In this document: positions 44,021 through 53,845 of the stretch, one piece after another
Numbering within the stretch: the first letter of the stretch is position 1
Layout: every line of letters begins with the position of its first letter
DNA from: Deferribacteres bacterium
GTDB taxonomy: Bacteria > Chrysiogenota > Deferribacteres > Deferribacterales > Geovibrionaceae
NCBI GenBank assembly: GCA_023395255.1
Contig: JAEWZN010000013.1
Location: forward strand, 99,979 to 163,978
DNA length: 64,000 bases
Direction of reading: 5' to 3'
Notes under the pieces: model-generated
The model's database searches: none
The model's input: only the letters and a program-made list of their open reading frames with translations
Told to the model about the DNA's origin: nothing
Program-made: the position numbers and the translations under genes

Positions 44021-45945
44021 GCATAAAAAGCATAATTCATTATCTGGACGGCCTTTCGCTTAAGGTCAAAATGGCAATAGCCTCCTCTCTTCTGGTGGCT
44101 CTCACTGTTTTCGGTGTTCTGGTGCTGGACAGCATAAGGCTCCATAAGGTGGAAACAGCACTCTCAAGCTACATGAACCAGCTTAAGGATATGATCTTCA
44201 TGTCCACTTACGACTCGCTGAAAAAGGGGAACATGCATGTTTTTAAAAACATGATAGCAGAAATCGGCAAATATCACGATGTCGCCGAGTTCTCCCTTGT
44301 TCACACAGACGGGCTGGTGGCTTATTCATCCAGCCCTGAAAAGGTCGGGCAGAAGGTGGAGTATGAGTTCAACCCGGAGCATGAGGAAAGCTTCACAGAC
44401 AACGGCAACATGGTTTACCATTTCCCCGTTAAAACCATAGGCTACTGCCTGCGCTGCCACACCGACTGGCAGGAGGGAACGGTAAATTCCTATTACCTTG
44501 TGAAACTTAAACGTGACGCGCTTATCAGCGTTCAGCGGATGTCTTTTATTTCCGATGTTTTTGTCCTGCTGTGCGGGATGGCACTGGTTTTCATAATATA
44601 TTTCCTTGTGAACAGGCTGGTTATCAGGAATGTGGACAAGCTCCAGAACACCATTGTAAACGCCGCGGAGAACCTTGACCTGAGCCTCAAGTCAGACATT
44701 TCCTCCCGCGATGAGATGGGGGAAATAGCAGCCAGATACAACAAATTCATGGAGATTATCGGGCGGGATATAACAGGTACTTTCCGGTCTATTTCAAATG
44801 TGATGGAACAGGTTCTGCCGCTTTCCCTCTCTGCAATGCGCATTAAAAAGATGAATGACGAAACTCTCCGCCTTGCGGGCGAAGTGGCCGCGGCCAGTGA
44901 AGAGGTCAGCGCCACAGTGAGGGATTCTGCCGAGAATATACAGAACTCTTCCACCAAGGCTGATGAAACCCTCCGCCTATCAGAGGATGGCGGCATTGCT
45001 ATGCAGGAGACCACTAAGCTTGCCTCTAACGTAAGCGGGCTTGTAAACACTCTGGCAGGTGAGATGCAGGATCTGCTTAAGTCGTCTGTGGAAGTGGGTG
45101 AGATTGTTCAGGTAATTACTGATATTACAGAGCAGACCAACCTCCTTGCGCTGAACGCCGCAATAGAAGCTGCAAGGGCAGGGGAAGCGGGCAGAGGTTT
45201 TGCAGTGGTTGCGGACGAAGTGCGCAAACTGGCTGAAAAAACCCATCAGTCGGCGGCGGATATTACAAAGGTTGTCAGTTCCATGCAGTCCAAGGTTCAG
45301 GCGGCTGTGGGCAATGCCGGAAAAGCCCTTGAGATAGTAAACCTTCAGGGGAGCAAGGTTGTCACCGCCAATGAGAAGTTCATGGACATTAAGGCATCGG
45401 TGGAGGAACTGAACGGGCTTCTTATGCATATCGCCTCCGCTGTTCAGCAGCAGTCGGCGGCGACTTCGCAGATAGCGGTGAATATAGAGGATGTGGCTAA
45501 AATGAGCGAAATGAACTCCGGCGGCATCGACAAGATGGTTAAAGGTGTCGAAATCGTGGTTCAGCAGCTTGACGAATCCGAATCCGAGCTTAAGAAGTTT
45601 ACACTGGATGCGAAAATCATTCCGTTTATCCATGCGAAGGCAAGCCATGTTCTGATGATGAAGTCTGTCTACCACGGTTATATGTACAATGAGCGTGTGG
45701 AGATAAAGTCATTTGAGGAGTGCGAGTTCACCAAATTCGTCAGGAATGAGGGCGAGGCAGCCTTCGGCCGTGATCCTGATTTCGCGGCTCTGGATGCTCC
45801 TCACAGGAATGTCCACGCACTGGCGCAGAAGATAAAGCATATGCTTGAAAAGAGGGAGAATCCGGCAAATGAGGTCGATGCTCTCCAGACGGAGATTGAA
45901 AACTTCATCGGCAGACTTAATGTGATGATTGATAAGTATTCCTAA
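44017..45945 (+). CDS. methyl-accepting chemotaxis protein with c-type haem site and CZB domain
   Basis: A 642-residue transducer. Membrane segment 1 is about 18-38; the periplasmic sensor (about 40-172) contains CLRCH (C144, C147, H148), a covalent haem c site; membrane segment 2 is about 176-198; HAMP about 200-250; the signalling domain has the conserved tip [36 protein letters not shown] (listed here as the region near 375-410). The C-terminal 110 residues form a chemoreceptor zinc-binding (CZB) domain with the His, Cys (EECEF), and HRNVH ligands. It is translationally coupled to the hydrogenase small subunit. I infer that it senses hydrogenase-derived electrons or redox state and steers swimming. 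Confidence 0.93.
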   Translation: MSIKSIIHYLDGLSLKVKMAIASSLLVALTVFGVLVLDSIRLHKVETALSSYMNQLKDMIFMSTYDSLKKGNMHVFKNMIAEIGKYHDVAEFSLVHTDGLVAYSSSPEKVGQKVEYEFNPEHEESFTDNGNMVYHFPVKTIGYCLRCHTDWQEGTVNSYYLVKLKRDALISVQRMSFISDVFVLLCGMALVFIIYFLVNRLVIRNVDKLQNTIVNAAENLDLSLKSDISSRDEMGEIAARYNKFMEIIGRDITGTFRSISNVMEQVLPLSLSAMRIKKMNDETLRLAGEVAAASEEVSATVRDSAENIQNSSTKADETLRLSEDGGIAMQETTKLASNVSGLVNTLAGEMQDLLKSSVEVGEIVQVITDITEQTNLLALNAAIEAARAGEAGRGFAVVADEVRKLAEKTHQSAADITKVVSSMQSKVQAAVGNAGKALEIVNLQGSKVVTANEKFMDIKASVEELNGLLMHIASAVQQQSAATSQIAVNIEDVAKMSEMNSGGIDKMVKGVEIVVQQLDESESELKKFTLDAKIIPFIHAKASHVLMMKSVYHGYMYNERVEIKSFEECEFTKFVRNEGEAAFGRDPDFAALDAPHRNVHALAQKIKHMLEKRENPANEVDALQTEIENFIGRLNVMIDKYS

Positions 45946-45977
45946 GATAAAGGGCGGGGTGTTCTGCGGAGGCTTTT

Positions 45978-47024
45978 TCAGCTTCTGTAGAACACCGCAA
46001 GCTCATCCAGCCTTGAAAGGCAGCGTTTCAGCTTCTTTTCAAACGGTGATTCCAGCATCGCCGCCGAAAACAGATCCTTAAGCTCATACTCTGATTTTAT
46101 GAAAAGCTTTGTGTTGTAATAATAGCAGTGGTCTATAAGGTGGTTGAACCGCAGCGCACTGTTGAGCTCTTTGAAGGGCAGAAGTCCGTCTATGAACATA
46201 GCCTCGCAGTTTGAGGGGATCATGAAATATCTGAAAGGGTGGTTCTCCTCAAGGATTTTCATGAGTTTATCAAAATCTGTGCGGGTCTTCGCCTTGGCTT
46301 CGCCGATATAGTTGCTGAAAGCGTCAAAGAAGGATTCTGTTGAAACGTTCCGTTTCCATATCTTGTGTTTTTTGCGGTAGTCTTCCCCTTCCACCACAAC
46401 GGTTTTGAAGGAGGCGGCTATCACGCCCATCTCCTTCTCAAACCTGTCTACCTGAAAGCGGAGCTTGCCGAGCTCACTCGGCAGCGTGTTTGAAGTGGTT
46501 ACGATCAGCGTATCTTTATTAACTTCCTTAAAAAAACGCACCATTATAAGACACATGGCAGGGTCATCCAGCTCAAACTCATCCACGAGAAGCAGATCCA
46601 GCTTGGAGAATTCCTCTATGCATTTTTCCACACCGAGGTAATGGAAAAAGTAGTTCATCTCTGAAAAGCTCATGAACGCTTTTTTCATATCAGTCATGTT
46701 GTATGTGGCGCTGAGGAGGTGTGTTTTGCCTATTCCGTAGCTTCCGTCTATGTATATGTTGAGCGGCTTCTGGAAAGTCGGTTTGGGTTTAAAGAACGAA
46801 AATCCTTTTTTGACAGGCTTTTCATACTTCTTTTTCATCATCTCGGCTGTTTCTTTCAGCAGATTTTTGATATAGTGCTGAGAGGGGAAGTTTTCATCGG
46901 GTATGTAGTTGTCAAATGTGCAGCCTGAAAATTTCGGATGCGGCTTCAGATTGGCGAAACATTCCTCTATGGATACATTAAAGCTTAGTTTGCTTATGTC
47001 GATGTAGTTTCCGGCGCTGGTCAA
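45978..47024 (-). CDS. zapE: ZapE/AFG1 family ATPase
   Basis: A 348-residue AAA-type ATPase. Walker A is IDGSYGIGKTHLL (about 94-106), Walker B LLLVDEFELDDPA, sensor VTTSNTLPSEL. In E. coli ZapE acts on the FtsZ ring; in mitochondria AFG1 aids turnover of respiratory subunits. The start is TTG at 47024 with GGGGGA 8 nt upstream. It is convergent with the chemoreceptor gene, leaving 32 nt between. Confidence 0.88.
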   Translation of the reverse strand: MTSAGNYIDISKLSFNVSIEECFANLKPHPKFSGCTFDNYIPDENFPSQHYIKNLLKETAEMMKKKYEKPVKKGFSFFKPKPTFQKPLNIYIDGSYGIGKTHLLSATYNMTDMKKAFMSFSEMNYFFHYLGVEKCIEEFSKLDLLLVDEFELDDPAMCLIMVRFFKEVNKDTLIVTTSNTLPSELGKLRFQVDRFEKEMGVIAASFKTVVVEGEDYRKKHKIWKRNVSTESFFDAFSNYIGEAKAKTRTDFDKLMKILEENHPFRYFMIPSNCEAMFIDGLLPFKELNSALRFNHLIDHCYYYNTKLFIKSEYELKDLFSAAMLESPFEKKLKRCLSRLDELAVFYRS

Positions 47025-47117
47025 GGCAATAATCCCCCGTAAATAACAGATTTGGAAAATTAGCGGAAAGGTTTGATTTCTGCAAGTGTTAAATTATAAA
47101 AAGTCTCCGGAGGAGTG

Positions 47118-47879
47118 ATGGAAGCACTTATTAATGCCGCTCTTGAAGCTGGCGAAATTATAAAAGACGGTTTTAAAAAGAGCAAAGAGGTTAAATACAA
47201 GGGGAGCATTGACCTTGTTACCGAATATGATGTGGCGGTGGAAAACTTTCTGAAACAAAAGCTTTCGCCGCTTTTCCCCGAACACGTGATAATAGGGGAG
47301 GAATCCTCCACCGGTAAGGAGGAGCCGGAAAAGGCAATCTACATAGACCCCATAGACGGAACAACAAACTTTGTGCATTCATTTCCGTTTGTTGCAATAT
47401 CAATCGGCTTTTATGAGAAAGGCGAGGCGGTGCGCGGCCTTGTTTACAACCCTGTGCTGGGTGAAATGTTCTGCGCTGAGAAGGGCGCGGGTGCGTTCCT
47501 CAACAATGAGCGCATACGTGTTTCAGAAACACAGGAAACAAAAAAGTCACTGATCGCTACAGGCTTTCCTTATTCAATTGTTGAAAGCAGATGCCCGGAC
47601 GTGCTCTCCATGCTGGGAAAAGTTCTCAGCAATACCAGAGGTATACGCAGGGCAGGCTCTGCTGCGCTGGATCTGTGTTATACTGCTAAAGGAACCTTCG
47701 ACTGCTATTATGAGTTCAACCTCAAGCCTTGGGATGTGGCAGGAGGGATATGCATTGTTCAGGAAGCGGGCGGAAAAGTCAGCGGTCCGGAGGGCAGAAA
47801 GCACAGCATAACCGGAGATTTTATAATCGCTTCAAACGGGCTTGTGCATGAGAAGATGCTGGAACTCATAAAATGCTGA
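47118..47879 (+). CDS. suhB: inositol monophosphatase family protein
   Basis: A 253-residue Mg-dependent phosphatase. GEESS, IDPIDGTTNFVHSFPF and the C-terminal WDVAGGICIVQEAGG are the three metal-binding motifs. E. coli SuhB is both a phosphatase and a transcription antitermination factor; either role is possible here. CGGAGGA precedes ATG 47118 (an in-frame GTG lies directly before it). Confidence 0.9.
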   Translation: MEALINAALEAGEIIKDGFKKSKEVKYKGSIDLVTEYDVAVENFLKQKLSPLFPEHVIIGEESSTGKEEPEKAIYIDPIDGTTNFVHSFPFVAISIGFYEKGEAVRGLVYNPVLGEMFCAEKGAGAFLNNERIRVSETQETKKSLIATGFPYSIVESRCPDVLSMLGKVLSNTRGIRRAGSAALDLCYTAKGTFDCYYEFNLKPWDVAGGICIVQEAGGKVSGPEGRKHSITGDFIIASNGLVHEKMLELIKC

Positions 47880-47944
47880 AAAATAACTGAGATTGTTTGA
47901 TTATTTGATCGCCTGTTCAGTGATAATTCACTTATTTCAGTTAT

Positions 47945-48044
47945 CGTGTTAAGTGTGCCGTAATTAATTTTAATACGGCTAAAATTACTTTGACTTAAGC
48001 AGAACACCGTGTTAACTTTTGCCATAATTCATTTTCTGCGGCTG
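47945..48044 (+). repeat. imperfect direct repeat upstream of the Liv-type operon
   Basis: CGTGTTAAGTGTGCCGTAAT at 47945 recurs as CGTGTTAACTTTTGCCATAA at 48008, 63 nt later, each followed by ATTnATTTT and a CGGCT. The first copy also contains the inverted repeat GCCGTA...TACGGC. Possibly paired regulator sites ahead of livG. Confidence 0.5.
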
Positions 48045-48072
48045 CCTCAGCCGCTTATGGTCAGGGAAGTAT

Positions 48073-48855
48073 ATGGAAAAGAAGCCTTTATTGAATGTGG
48101 ACAACATCTACCTCAGCTTCGGCGGCATACAGGCAATAGCCGGAGTCCGGTTTCAGGTTTACGAGGGTGAAATATTCTCCATCATAGGCCCCAACGGAGC
48201 GGGGAAGACAAGCATTCTCAATACAATCACGGGCATTTACCCGCCCACCAAAGGGAAAATTATCTACGACGGAACAGACATAACAAGCACTCCGGTGCAC
48301 AAGCGCCCGCAGATGGGCATTGTGCGCACATTTCAGAATCTTGAGCTTTTCAAAGGGATGACAGTTCTGGACAACCTCATGCTATCACGGCACATTTTCA
48401 TAAAATACGGGCTTCTCTCCTCCATGCTTTACTTCGGAAAAGCAAGGAAAGAGGAAATAGAGCACCGCAAAAGGGTGGAAAAGGTTATCGACTTTCTCCG
48501 TCTCACCCACATACGTAAAAAGCATGTCTACGAGCTCTCCTACGGTCTCCAGAAGAGGGTGGAGCTTGCCCGTGCCCTCTGCCTTGAACCGAGGCTTCTT
48601 CTCCTTGATGAGCCGATGGCGGGTATGAACAGTGAGGAGACGGAGGACATGGCAAGATTCATCATAGACATCAATGAAGAGGCGGGGGTTACTGTAATCC
48701 TCATTGAGCATGATATGAAAGTGGTCATGGACATATCAACCAGAGTTGTCGCCGTTAACTTCGGTGAAAAAATCTGTAAGGAAGGTACGCCGGAGGAGAT
48801 TTCATCCCATCCGGACGTGATAGCCGCCTATCTTGGGGAGGAGCAATGGGTTTAG
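48073..48855 (+). CDS. livG: Liv-type ABC transporter ATP-binding protein (LivG-like)
   Basis: A 260-residue ATPase. Walker A GPNGAGKTS, Q-loop RTFQNLELF, signature ELSYGLQKRVELARAL and Walker B LLLLDEPMAGMN are complete. LivG-type length and the RTFQ motif distinguish it from LivF. It overlaps the ligase gene by 10 nt. The operon is livG-acyl ligase-livH-livM-binding protein-livF-PaaK-like-CBS/ACT. Confidence 0.92.
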   Translation: MEKKPLLNVDNIYLSFGGIQAIAGVRFQVYEGEIFSIIGPNGAGKTSILNTITGIYPPTKGKIIYDGTDITSTPVHKRPQMGIVRTFQNLELFKGMTVLDNLMLSRHIFIKYGLLSSMLYFGKARKEEIEHRKRVEKVIDFLRLTHIRKKHVYELSYGLQKRVELARALCLEPRLLLLDEPMAGMNSEETEDMARFIIDINEEAGVTVILIEHDMKVVMDISTRVVAVNFGEKICKEGTPEEISSHPDVIAAYLGEEQWV

Positions 48856-50744
48856 ACAGGACTCTTCCCTATTATCTGTATAAAAACTTCATGGAACAGC
48901 CCGCCAAGACCGCAGTCCGTGAGAAGGACTTCGGAATCTGGCAGGAATCGGACTGGAAGGAATATGCGGGCAATGTTGTCAAGCTTGCGCTGTACTTCGA
49001 GCATATAGGTATAAGACCGGAGGACAGGGTGGCCATAATCGGCGACAATAAGCCGGAATGGGTTTATGCGGAGCTTGCCGCCCAGCTTGTGGGGGCTGTG
49101 CCCTTCGGCATTTATCAGGACTCCGTCACGGAGGAGGTGAAGTATCTGCTTCAGACCTCCGGTACATCGCTGGTTATAGCTGAAGATCAGGAGCAGACGG
49201 ACAAGATACTTGAACTCCTGCCGGAACTGCCTGCGGTTAAAAAAATAATCTACTACGATGATAAGGGGATGTATCAGTATGATGATGAAAAACTGATATA
49301 TTTCAAGGATATTCTCGCCCGTGAAAAGGTCGGCGGGGAGTGGATAAAGCGTTATATGGAAGGGCGGCTCAAAAGCATTTCCGAAAACGATGTGGCTGTG
49401 ATGTGCACCACCTCAGGAACCACAGGACACCCCAAGCTTGCCATGCTCACCCATAAAAACCTGCTCACAATGGCGGAAAGCCTCGCTGAGGCAGACCCGA
49501 AGAATGACAGGGATGAGTTTGTCTCCTTCCTCCCCCTGCCTTGGATAGGCGAGCAGATGATGTGCGTGGTCAGTGCTCTGCGCTTCCACTTTACGGTAAA
49601 CTTTCCCGAAAGCACAGATACGGTTCAGGCGGATATGAAGGAGATAGGCCCAGATTTCGTGTTCTCGCCGCCGAGAGTGTGGGAGAATATGGCCTCCACA
49701 GTTCAGGTTAAGATAATGGACGCAACACCGTTCAAGCGTTTCGTATATAACAGACTGCTTCCGGTGGGGTATGAATACGCGGATGCGAAATTCAGCAGAC
49801 AGACCCCTTCGCTGATGCTTAAACTGCGCTACGCCTTTGCTTATCAGATGCTTTTCCGCAAGCTCAAGGAGCGCATGGGGTTCAGCAACCTCAGAAGCGC
49901 CATGACAGGCGGTGCGGCTCTGGGGCCTGATACGTTCCGCTTCTTCCACGCTCTGGGCATCAACCTCAAGCAGATCTACGGCCAGACGGAGATTGCAGGC
50001 ATTTCCTGCATTCACAGAAACAGCGATGTGGACTTCACCTCGGTCGGCGCGCCAATCAAAGGAACAGAGATAAAAATCACTGAAAACGGCGAGATAATCT
50101 CCCGCAGTGACGCAGTATTTGCCGGATATTACGGAAACAGCGAGGCGACTGAGGAATCCCTCCGTGACGGCTGGCTGTATTCCGGTGATGCGGGCTATTT
50201 TGATGAAAACGGGAAGCTGGTGGTCATAGACCGTATGAAAGACCTCATGCACCTGGAAGACGGAACAAGATTTTCGCCGCAATTTATTGAAAATAAAATT
50301 AAATTCAGCCCGTATATCAAAGAGGCAGTAACTCTGGGTGACGGGCGGGAATACATAACCCTGATCCTCAATATTGACATGAGCATTGTGGGCAAATGGG
50401 CGGAGAACAACAAAATCGCTTATACCACATACACAGACCTTTCCGCAAAGGAAGAGGTTTACAGGCTTGTGGCCGGGGAGCTGGAGTCGGTGAACGCGCA
50501 GCTTCTTCCGGAAATGAGGGTGAAGAAATTTGTTCTGCTTTACAAAGAACTTGATGCGGATGACGGTGAGCTCACCAGAACCCGCAAGGTGCGCCGCGGC
50601 TTCATTGAGGAGAAATACAGCGAAATCACCAAAGCCCTGTATGAGGACACAGAATCAGTTAACATAAAAGCGCTTATCAAGCTTCAGGACGGCAGGGAAA
50701 GGAGTATCGAAACAGATATGCGCCTTTACCTGATGGAGAATTAA
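48846..50744 (+). CDS. AMP-binding acyl-CoA ligase (long-chain type)
   Basis: A 632-residue adenylate-forming enzyme. P-loop motif VMCTTSGTTGHPKLAML (about 180-197), GQTEIAGIS, WLYSGDAGYFDENGKLVVIDRMKD, and the late catalytic Lys in LTRTRKVRRGFI are all there, so it is likely active. The size suits long-chain or bulky aromatic acid substrates. It lies inside a Liv-type importer operon, directly upstream of livH by 2 nt, suggesting that imported acids are activated to CoA thioesters. The substrate is unknown. Confidence 0.88.
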   Translation: MGLDRTLPYYLYKNFMEQPAKTAVREKDFGIWQESDWKEYAGNVVKLALYFEHIGIRPEDRVAIIGDNKPEWVYAELAAQLVGAVPFGIYQDSVTEEVKYLLQTSGTSLVIAEDQEQTDKILELLPELPAVKKIIYYDDKGMYQYDDEKLIYFKDILAREKVGGEWIKRYMEGRLKSISENDVAVMCTTSGTTGHPKLAMLTHKNLLTMAESLAEADPKNDRDEFVSFLPLPWIGEQMMCVVSALRFHFTVNFPESTDTVQADMKEIGPDFVFSPPRVWENMASTVQVKIMDATPFKRFVYNRLLPVGYEYADAKFSRQTPSLMLKLRYAFAYQMLFRKLKERMGFSNLRSAMTGGAALGPDTFRFFHALGINLKQIYGQTEIAGISCIHRNSDVDFTSVGAPIKGTEIKITENGEIISRSDAVFAGYYGNSEATEESLRDGWLYSGDAGYFDENGKLVVIDRMKDLMHLEDGTRFSPQFIENKIKFSPYIKEAVTLGDGREYITLILNIDMSIVGKWAENNKIAYTTYTDLSAKEEVYRLVAGELESVNAQLLPEMRVKKFVLLYKELDADDGELTRTRKVRRGFIEEKYSEITKALYEDTESVNIKALIKLQDGRERSIETDMRLYLMEN

Positions 50745-50746
50745 GG

Positions 50747-51631
50747 ATGGAATTTTTTGTTCAGCTTATAATAACCGGAACGGTGATAGGGAGTATTTAT
50801 GCGCTCCTCGCCCTCGGATTTACGCTTATATACAAGGCCACTGATGTTGTTAACTTCGCTCAGGGCGAGCTTTTGATGGTCGGCGCTTATATCTGCCTGC
50901 ATCTTACAGTGAGCTACAGTGTCCCCTTCTGGGCATCGTTTCTCATAACGCTCGTGTTCTCTTTCACCATGGGCTTTTTTATCGAAAAGGTCTTTTTGCG
51001 CAGAATGATAGGGGAACCTATAATCTCAATCATAATGCTCACCATCGGGCTTTCCTCAGTGATGAAGGCTATAGTTCAGATTTTCTGGGGAACTGACACC
51101 CGCACATATCCGCAGGTGTTCTCGCAGGAACCGTTTATGATAGCAGGGCTAAGCATCAGCCGTGTTTATATCTATTCCATTGCGGCGGTTGCTGTTTTTC
51201 TCATACTGTTTTCAATTTTCTTCAAGAAGTCAAAGGTCGGTGTAGCTATGCGCGCTGTCGCAAGCGATCAGCAGGCGGCTCTTTCCATGGGCATAGATGT
51301 TAAAAGGATCTTCGCTCTTTCATGGGGTATCGCCGCCGTTGTGTCTGCTGTCGGCGGAATATTCCTCGGCAATATCAACGGTATAAACACCACTCTCTCC
51401 CATTTCGGGCTTAAGGTTTTCCCCGTGGTTATCCTCGGCGGGCTGGACAGCATAGTGGGCGCTATTGTGGGCGGGCTGATAATCGGCATACTGGAAAACC
51501 TTGCGGGCGGCTACATAGACCCCCTTATCGGCGGCGGAGCGAAGGAGATTTTCCCCTATGTGGTGATGATTGCCGTGCTTATGATTAAACCTTACGGTCT
51601 TTTCGGAACCAAGGCGGTGGAGAAGGTATGA
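50747..51631 (+). CDS. livH: Liv-type ABC transporter permease (LivH-like)
   Basis: A 294-residue membrane protein. IYALLALGFTLIYKATDVVNFAQGELLMVGAY is the LivH opening (regions about 18-50) and GVAMRAVASDQQAALSMGID the coupling loop. The 3' end overlaps livM by 4 nt (ATGA). Forms the channel with LivM. Confidence 0.92.
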   Translation: MEFFVQLIITGTVIGSIYALLALGFTLIYKATDVVNFAQGELLMVGAYICLHLTVSYSVPFWASFLITLVFSFTMGFFIEKVFLRRMIGEPIISIIMLTIGLSSVMKAIVQIFWGTDTRTYPQVFSQEPFMIAGLSISRVYIYSIAAVAVFLILFSIFFKKSKVGVAMRAVASDQQAALSMGIDVKRIFALSWGIAAVVSAVGGIFLGNINGINTTLSHFGLKVFPVVILGGLDSIVGAIVGGLIIGILENLAGGYIDPLIGGGAKEIFPYVVMIAVLMIKPYGLFGTKAVEKV

Positions 51632-52680
51632 GCTACGTCAACTGCGGAAACTTCAAAACCTCTTATGAAAAAGATGCCGAGCTTTTTCAGACAAAGCTTT
51701 CCAGATTTCTTATATACGCATTCATTACGGCGCTTTTTGCCGTTCCGTTCTTCCTCGGCGATTATCTGCTGTATGTGATGAACCTTATCTTCATAGCAGT
51801 TATAGGCGCTGTGGGGCTTAACATACTAACTGGTTTTACCGGGCTTATCTCCCTTGGTCAGGGGGCGTTCATGGGTGTGGGCGCCTATGCGGCGGGGTAT
51901 CTGTCTGTCACATACGGACTTCCGTTTTTCCTCGCCATCCCCGCGGCAGGGCTCATCACAGCAGTTTTCGGCGCGTTTTTCGGCATTCCCTCTCTGCGGC
52001 TCAAGGGGCTTTATCTCTCAATAGCCACCCTTGCGGCACAGTTTATAATCGAGTTCGGCTTCATCAGGCTTGAGTTTATAACAGGCGGAGTCACCGGGCT
52101 TTCCATAGATTACGCAAGCTTCCTCGGCTATGAGATAGACAGCGATTTTTCCTTCTATTTCCTTGCGCTTGTGCTGTGCATCATTATGACACTTGCTGGT
52201 GTGAACATGATGCGTACCAGAGCGGGCAGGGCGTTTCTCTCCATACGCGATAACTACATAGCCGCAGAAGCAATGGGCATAAACCTTTTCCGCTATAAGC
52301 TCACATCCTTTGCCATAAGCTCGTTTTATGCTGGCGTGGCGGGTTCCCTCTGGGCATACTACACCACAATTATCACGCCGGAGAACTTCACCATCGGCGT
52401 TTCAATACAGTATCTCTCCATGATCATCATAGGCGGTCTGGGCAGCATACTGGGCAGCATTTTCGGCGCTGTGTTCATAGTTATTCTTCCTGAGGTTCTG
52501 CAAAGCTTCTCCGACTGGGCAGGGGGCTACTACCCCAACCTTACGCAGATAATCGGCTCAATCAAGGAAGGCGTGTTCGGGCTTGTGATAATCCTTTTCC
52601 TGATGTTTGAACCGGAAGGGATGGTGAGAAGATGGAGACTGATAAAGGCCTACTGGAAACTCTGGCCATTTTCATACTGA
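51628..52680 (+). CDS. livM: Liv-type ABC transporter permease (LivM-like)
   Basis: A 350-residue membrane protein. GLNILTGFTGLISLGQGAFMGVGAYAAGYL is the LivM signature region (about 62-92), and FLSIRDNYIAAEAMGINLFRYKL the coupling loop. Followed after 19 nt by the binding protein gene. Confidence 0.92.
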   Translation: MSYVNCGNFKTSYEKDAELFQTKLSRFLIYAFITALFAVPFFLGDYLLYVMNLIFIAVIGAVGLNILTGFTGLISLGQGAFMGVGAYAAGYLSVTYGLPFFLAIPAAGLITAVFGAFFGIPSLRLKGLYLSIATLAAQFIIEFGFIRLEFITGGVTGLSIDYASFLGYEIDSDFSFYFLALVLCIIMTLAGVNMMRTRAGRAFLSIRDNYIAAEAMGINLFRYKLTSFAISSFYAGVAGSLWAYYTTIITPENFTIGVSIQYLSMIIIGGLGSILGSIFGAVFIVILPEVLQSFSDWAGGYYPNLTQIIGSIKEGVFGLVIILFLMFEPEGMVRRWRLIKAYWKLWPFSY

Positions 52681-52699
52681 TTTGTAAGGAGGAAGATTT

Positions 52700-53845
52700 A
52701 TGAAGAAGCTTGCGTTACTTTTAATGGTTTTTGCACTGCTCACGGGGACTGCACTTGCTGCCAAGCCTGTGAAAATCGGCGTTCTGGTGGATGAGTCCGG
52801 CGGAACAGGCGATGTGGGCAAACCCTACGGCGAAGGGATTAAGGACTGTGTGCGCTGGTTCAATGAAAACGGCGGCATAAACGGCGCTCCCGTTGAAATT
52901 CTGTATGTTGACTACGGCTATAAGATTCCCGCCGCGCTCAGCGCATACAAAAAGTTCATGCGTGAAGGCGTGGTCGCTATCCACGGCTGGGGAACGGGCG
53001 ACACGGAAAACCTCGTGAAGATGGTTACAAAGGACAAGATGCCTTATTTCTCCGCATCATACTCAGAGCACATAACTGACCCGAAAAGCGCTCCCTATAA
53101 CTTCATAGTCGGCGCTACTTACTCTGATCAGGTTCGTGCGGCTCTCAAATATATCAAGTCGCAGGGCGGAAACACTGATGTGGCATTTATTTACAATGAC
53201 TCCGGCTTCGGACGTTCACCCTTCTTCCCCGACGGTGAGAACAGCGCTAAGGAGCTTGGAATAAAGCTTGTCGATAATCAGGTGGTTGACCTTAAGGCTC
53301 TGGATGCCACAAGCCAGCTTCTCAACATGAACAAGAAAAACCCCGGCTACGCTTTCATCCAGCAGACCTACATGGCCACATCCACAATCCTTAAGGATGC
53401 GAAAAAACTGAACATACCCACTAAGTTCATCGGGCTTAACTGGACGTTCGGTAAAAAGCTTGTGGAGATGACAGGGGCTGACTCAGAAGGGTTTATCGGC
53501 ACAAACGCTTTCACTCTCTGGACAGATACAAATGTGGAAGGGATCAAATTCCTTCGCGATCTCAATAAAAAGTATCATCCCAATGTTACATACAGGGATG
53601 TTAACTACATTCAGGGGTTCTCCTCAATGTATGTGCTGCTCAACGGCCTTAAAATGGCGAACGGCAACTACAGCGGCGAAAACATCAAGAAGACTCTGGA
53701 AACAATGAAAAATTTCAGCACAATGGGACTTACCGCACCAGTTACGTTTACTCCGCAGAGCCATAAAGGTGTGCGGGCGCTTAAGCTGTATCAGGTTAAA
53801 GGCGGGGAGCTTGTGCCGTTTACTGACTATATTTCGGCGGACTGA
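52700..53845 (+). CDS. Liv-type substrate-binding protein
   Basis: A 381-residue exported protein: signal peptide MKKLALLLMVFALLTGTALA, then a type I periplasmic binding fold (VKIGVLVDESGGTGDVGKPYGEGIKDCVRWFNENGGINGAPVEI region, about 24-70). Family members bind branched-chain amino acids, amides or aromatic acids. The two adenylate-forming enzymes in the operon suggest a carboxylic acid. AAGGAGGAAG gives a strong ribosome site. Its stop overlaps the livF start by 1 nt (TGATG). Confidence 0.92.
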   Translation: MKKLALLLMVFALLTGTALAAKPVKIGVLVDESGGTGDVGKPYGEGIKDCVRWFNENGGINGAPVEILYVDYGYKIPAALSAYKKFMREGVVAIHGWGTGDTENLVKMVTKDKMPYFSASYSEHITDPKSAPYNFIVGATYSDQVRAALKYIKSQGGNTDVAFIYNDSGFGRSPFFPDGENSAKELGIKLVDNQVVDLKALDATSQLLNMNKKNPGYAFIQQTYMATSTILKDAKKLNIPTKFIGLNWTFGKKLVEMTGADSEGFIGTNAFTLWTDTNVEGIKFLRDLNKKYHPNVTYRDVNYIQGFSSMYVLLNGLKMANGNYSGENIKKTLETMKNFSTMGLTAPVTFTPQSHKGVRALKLYQVKGGELVPFTDYISAD

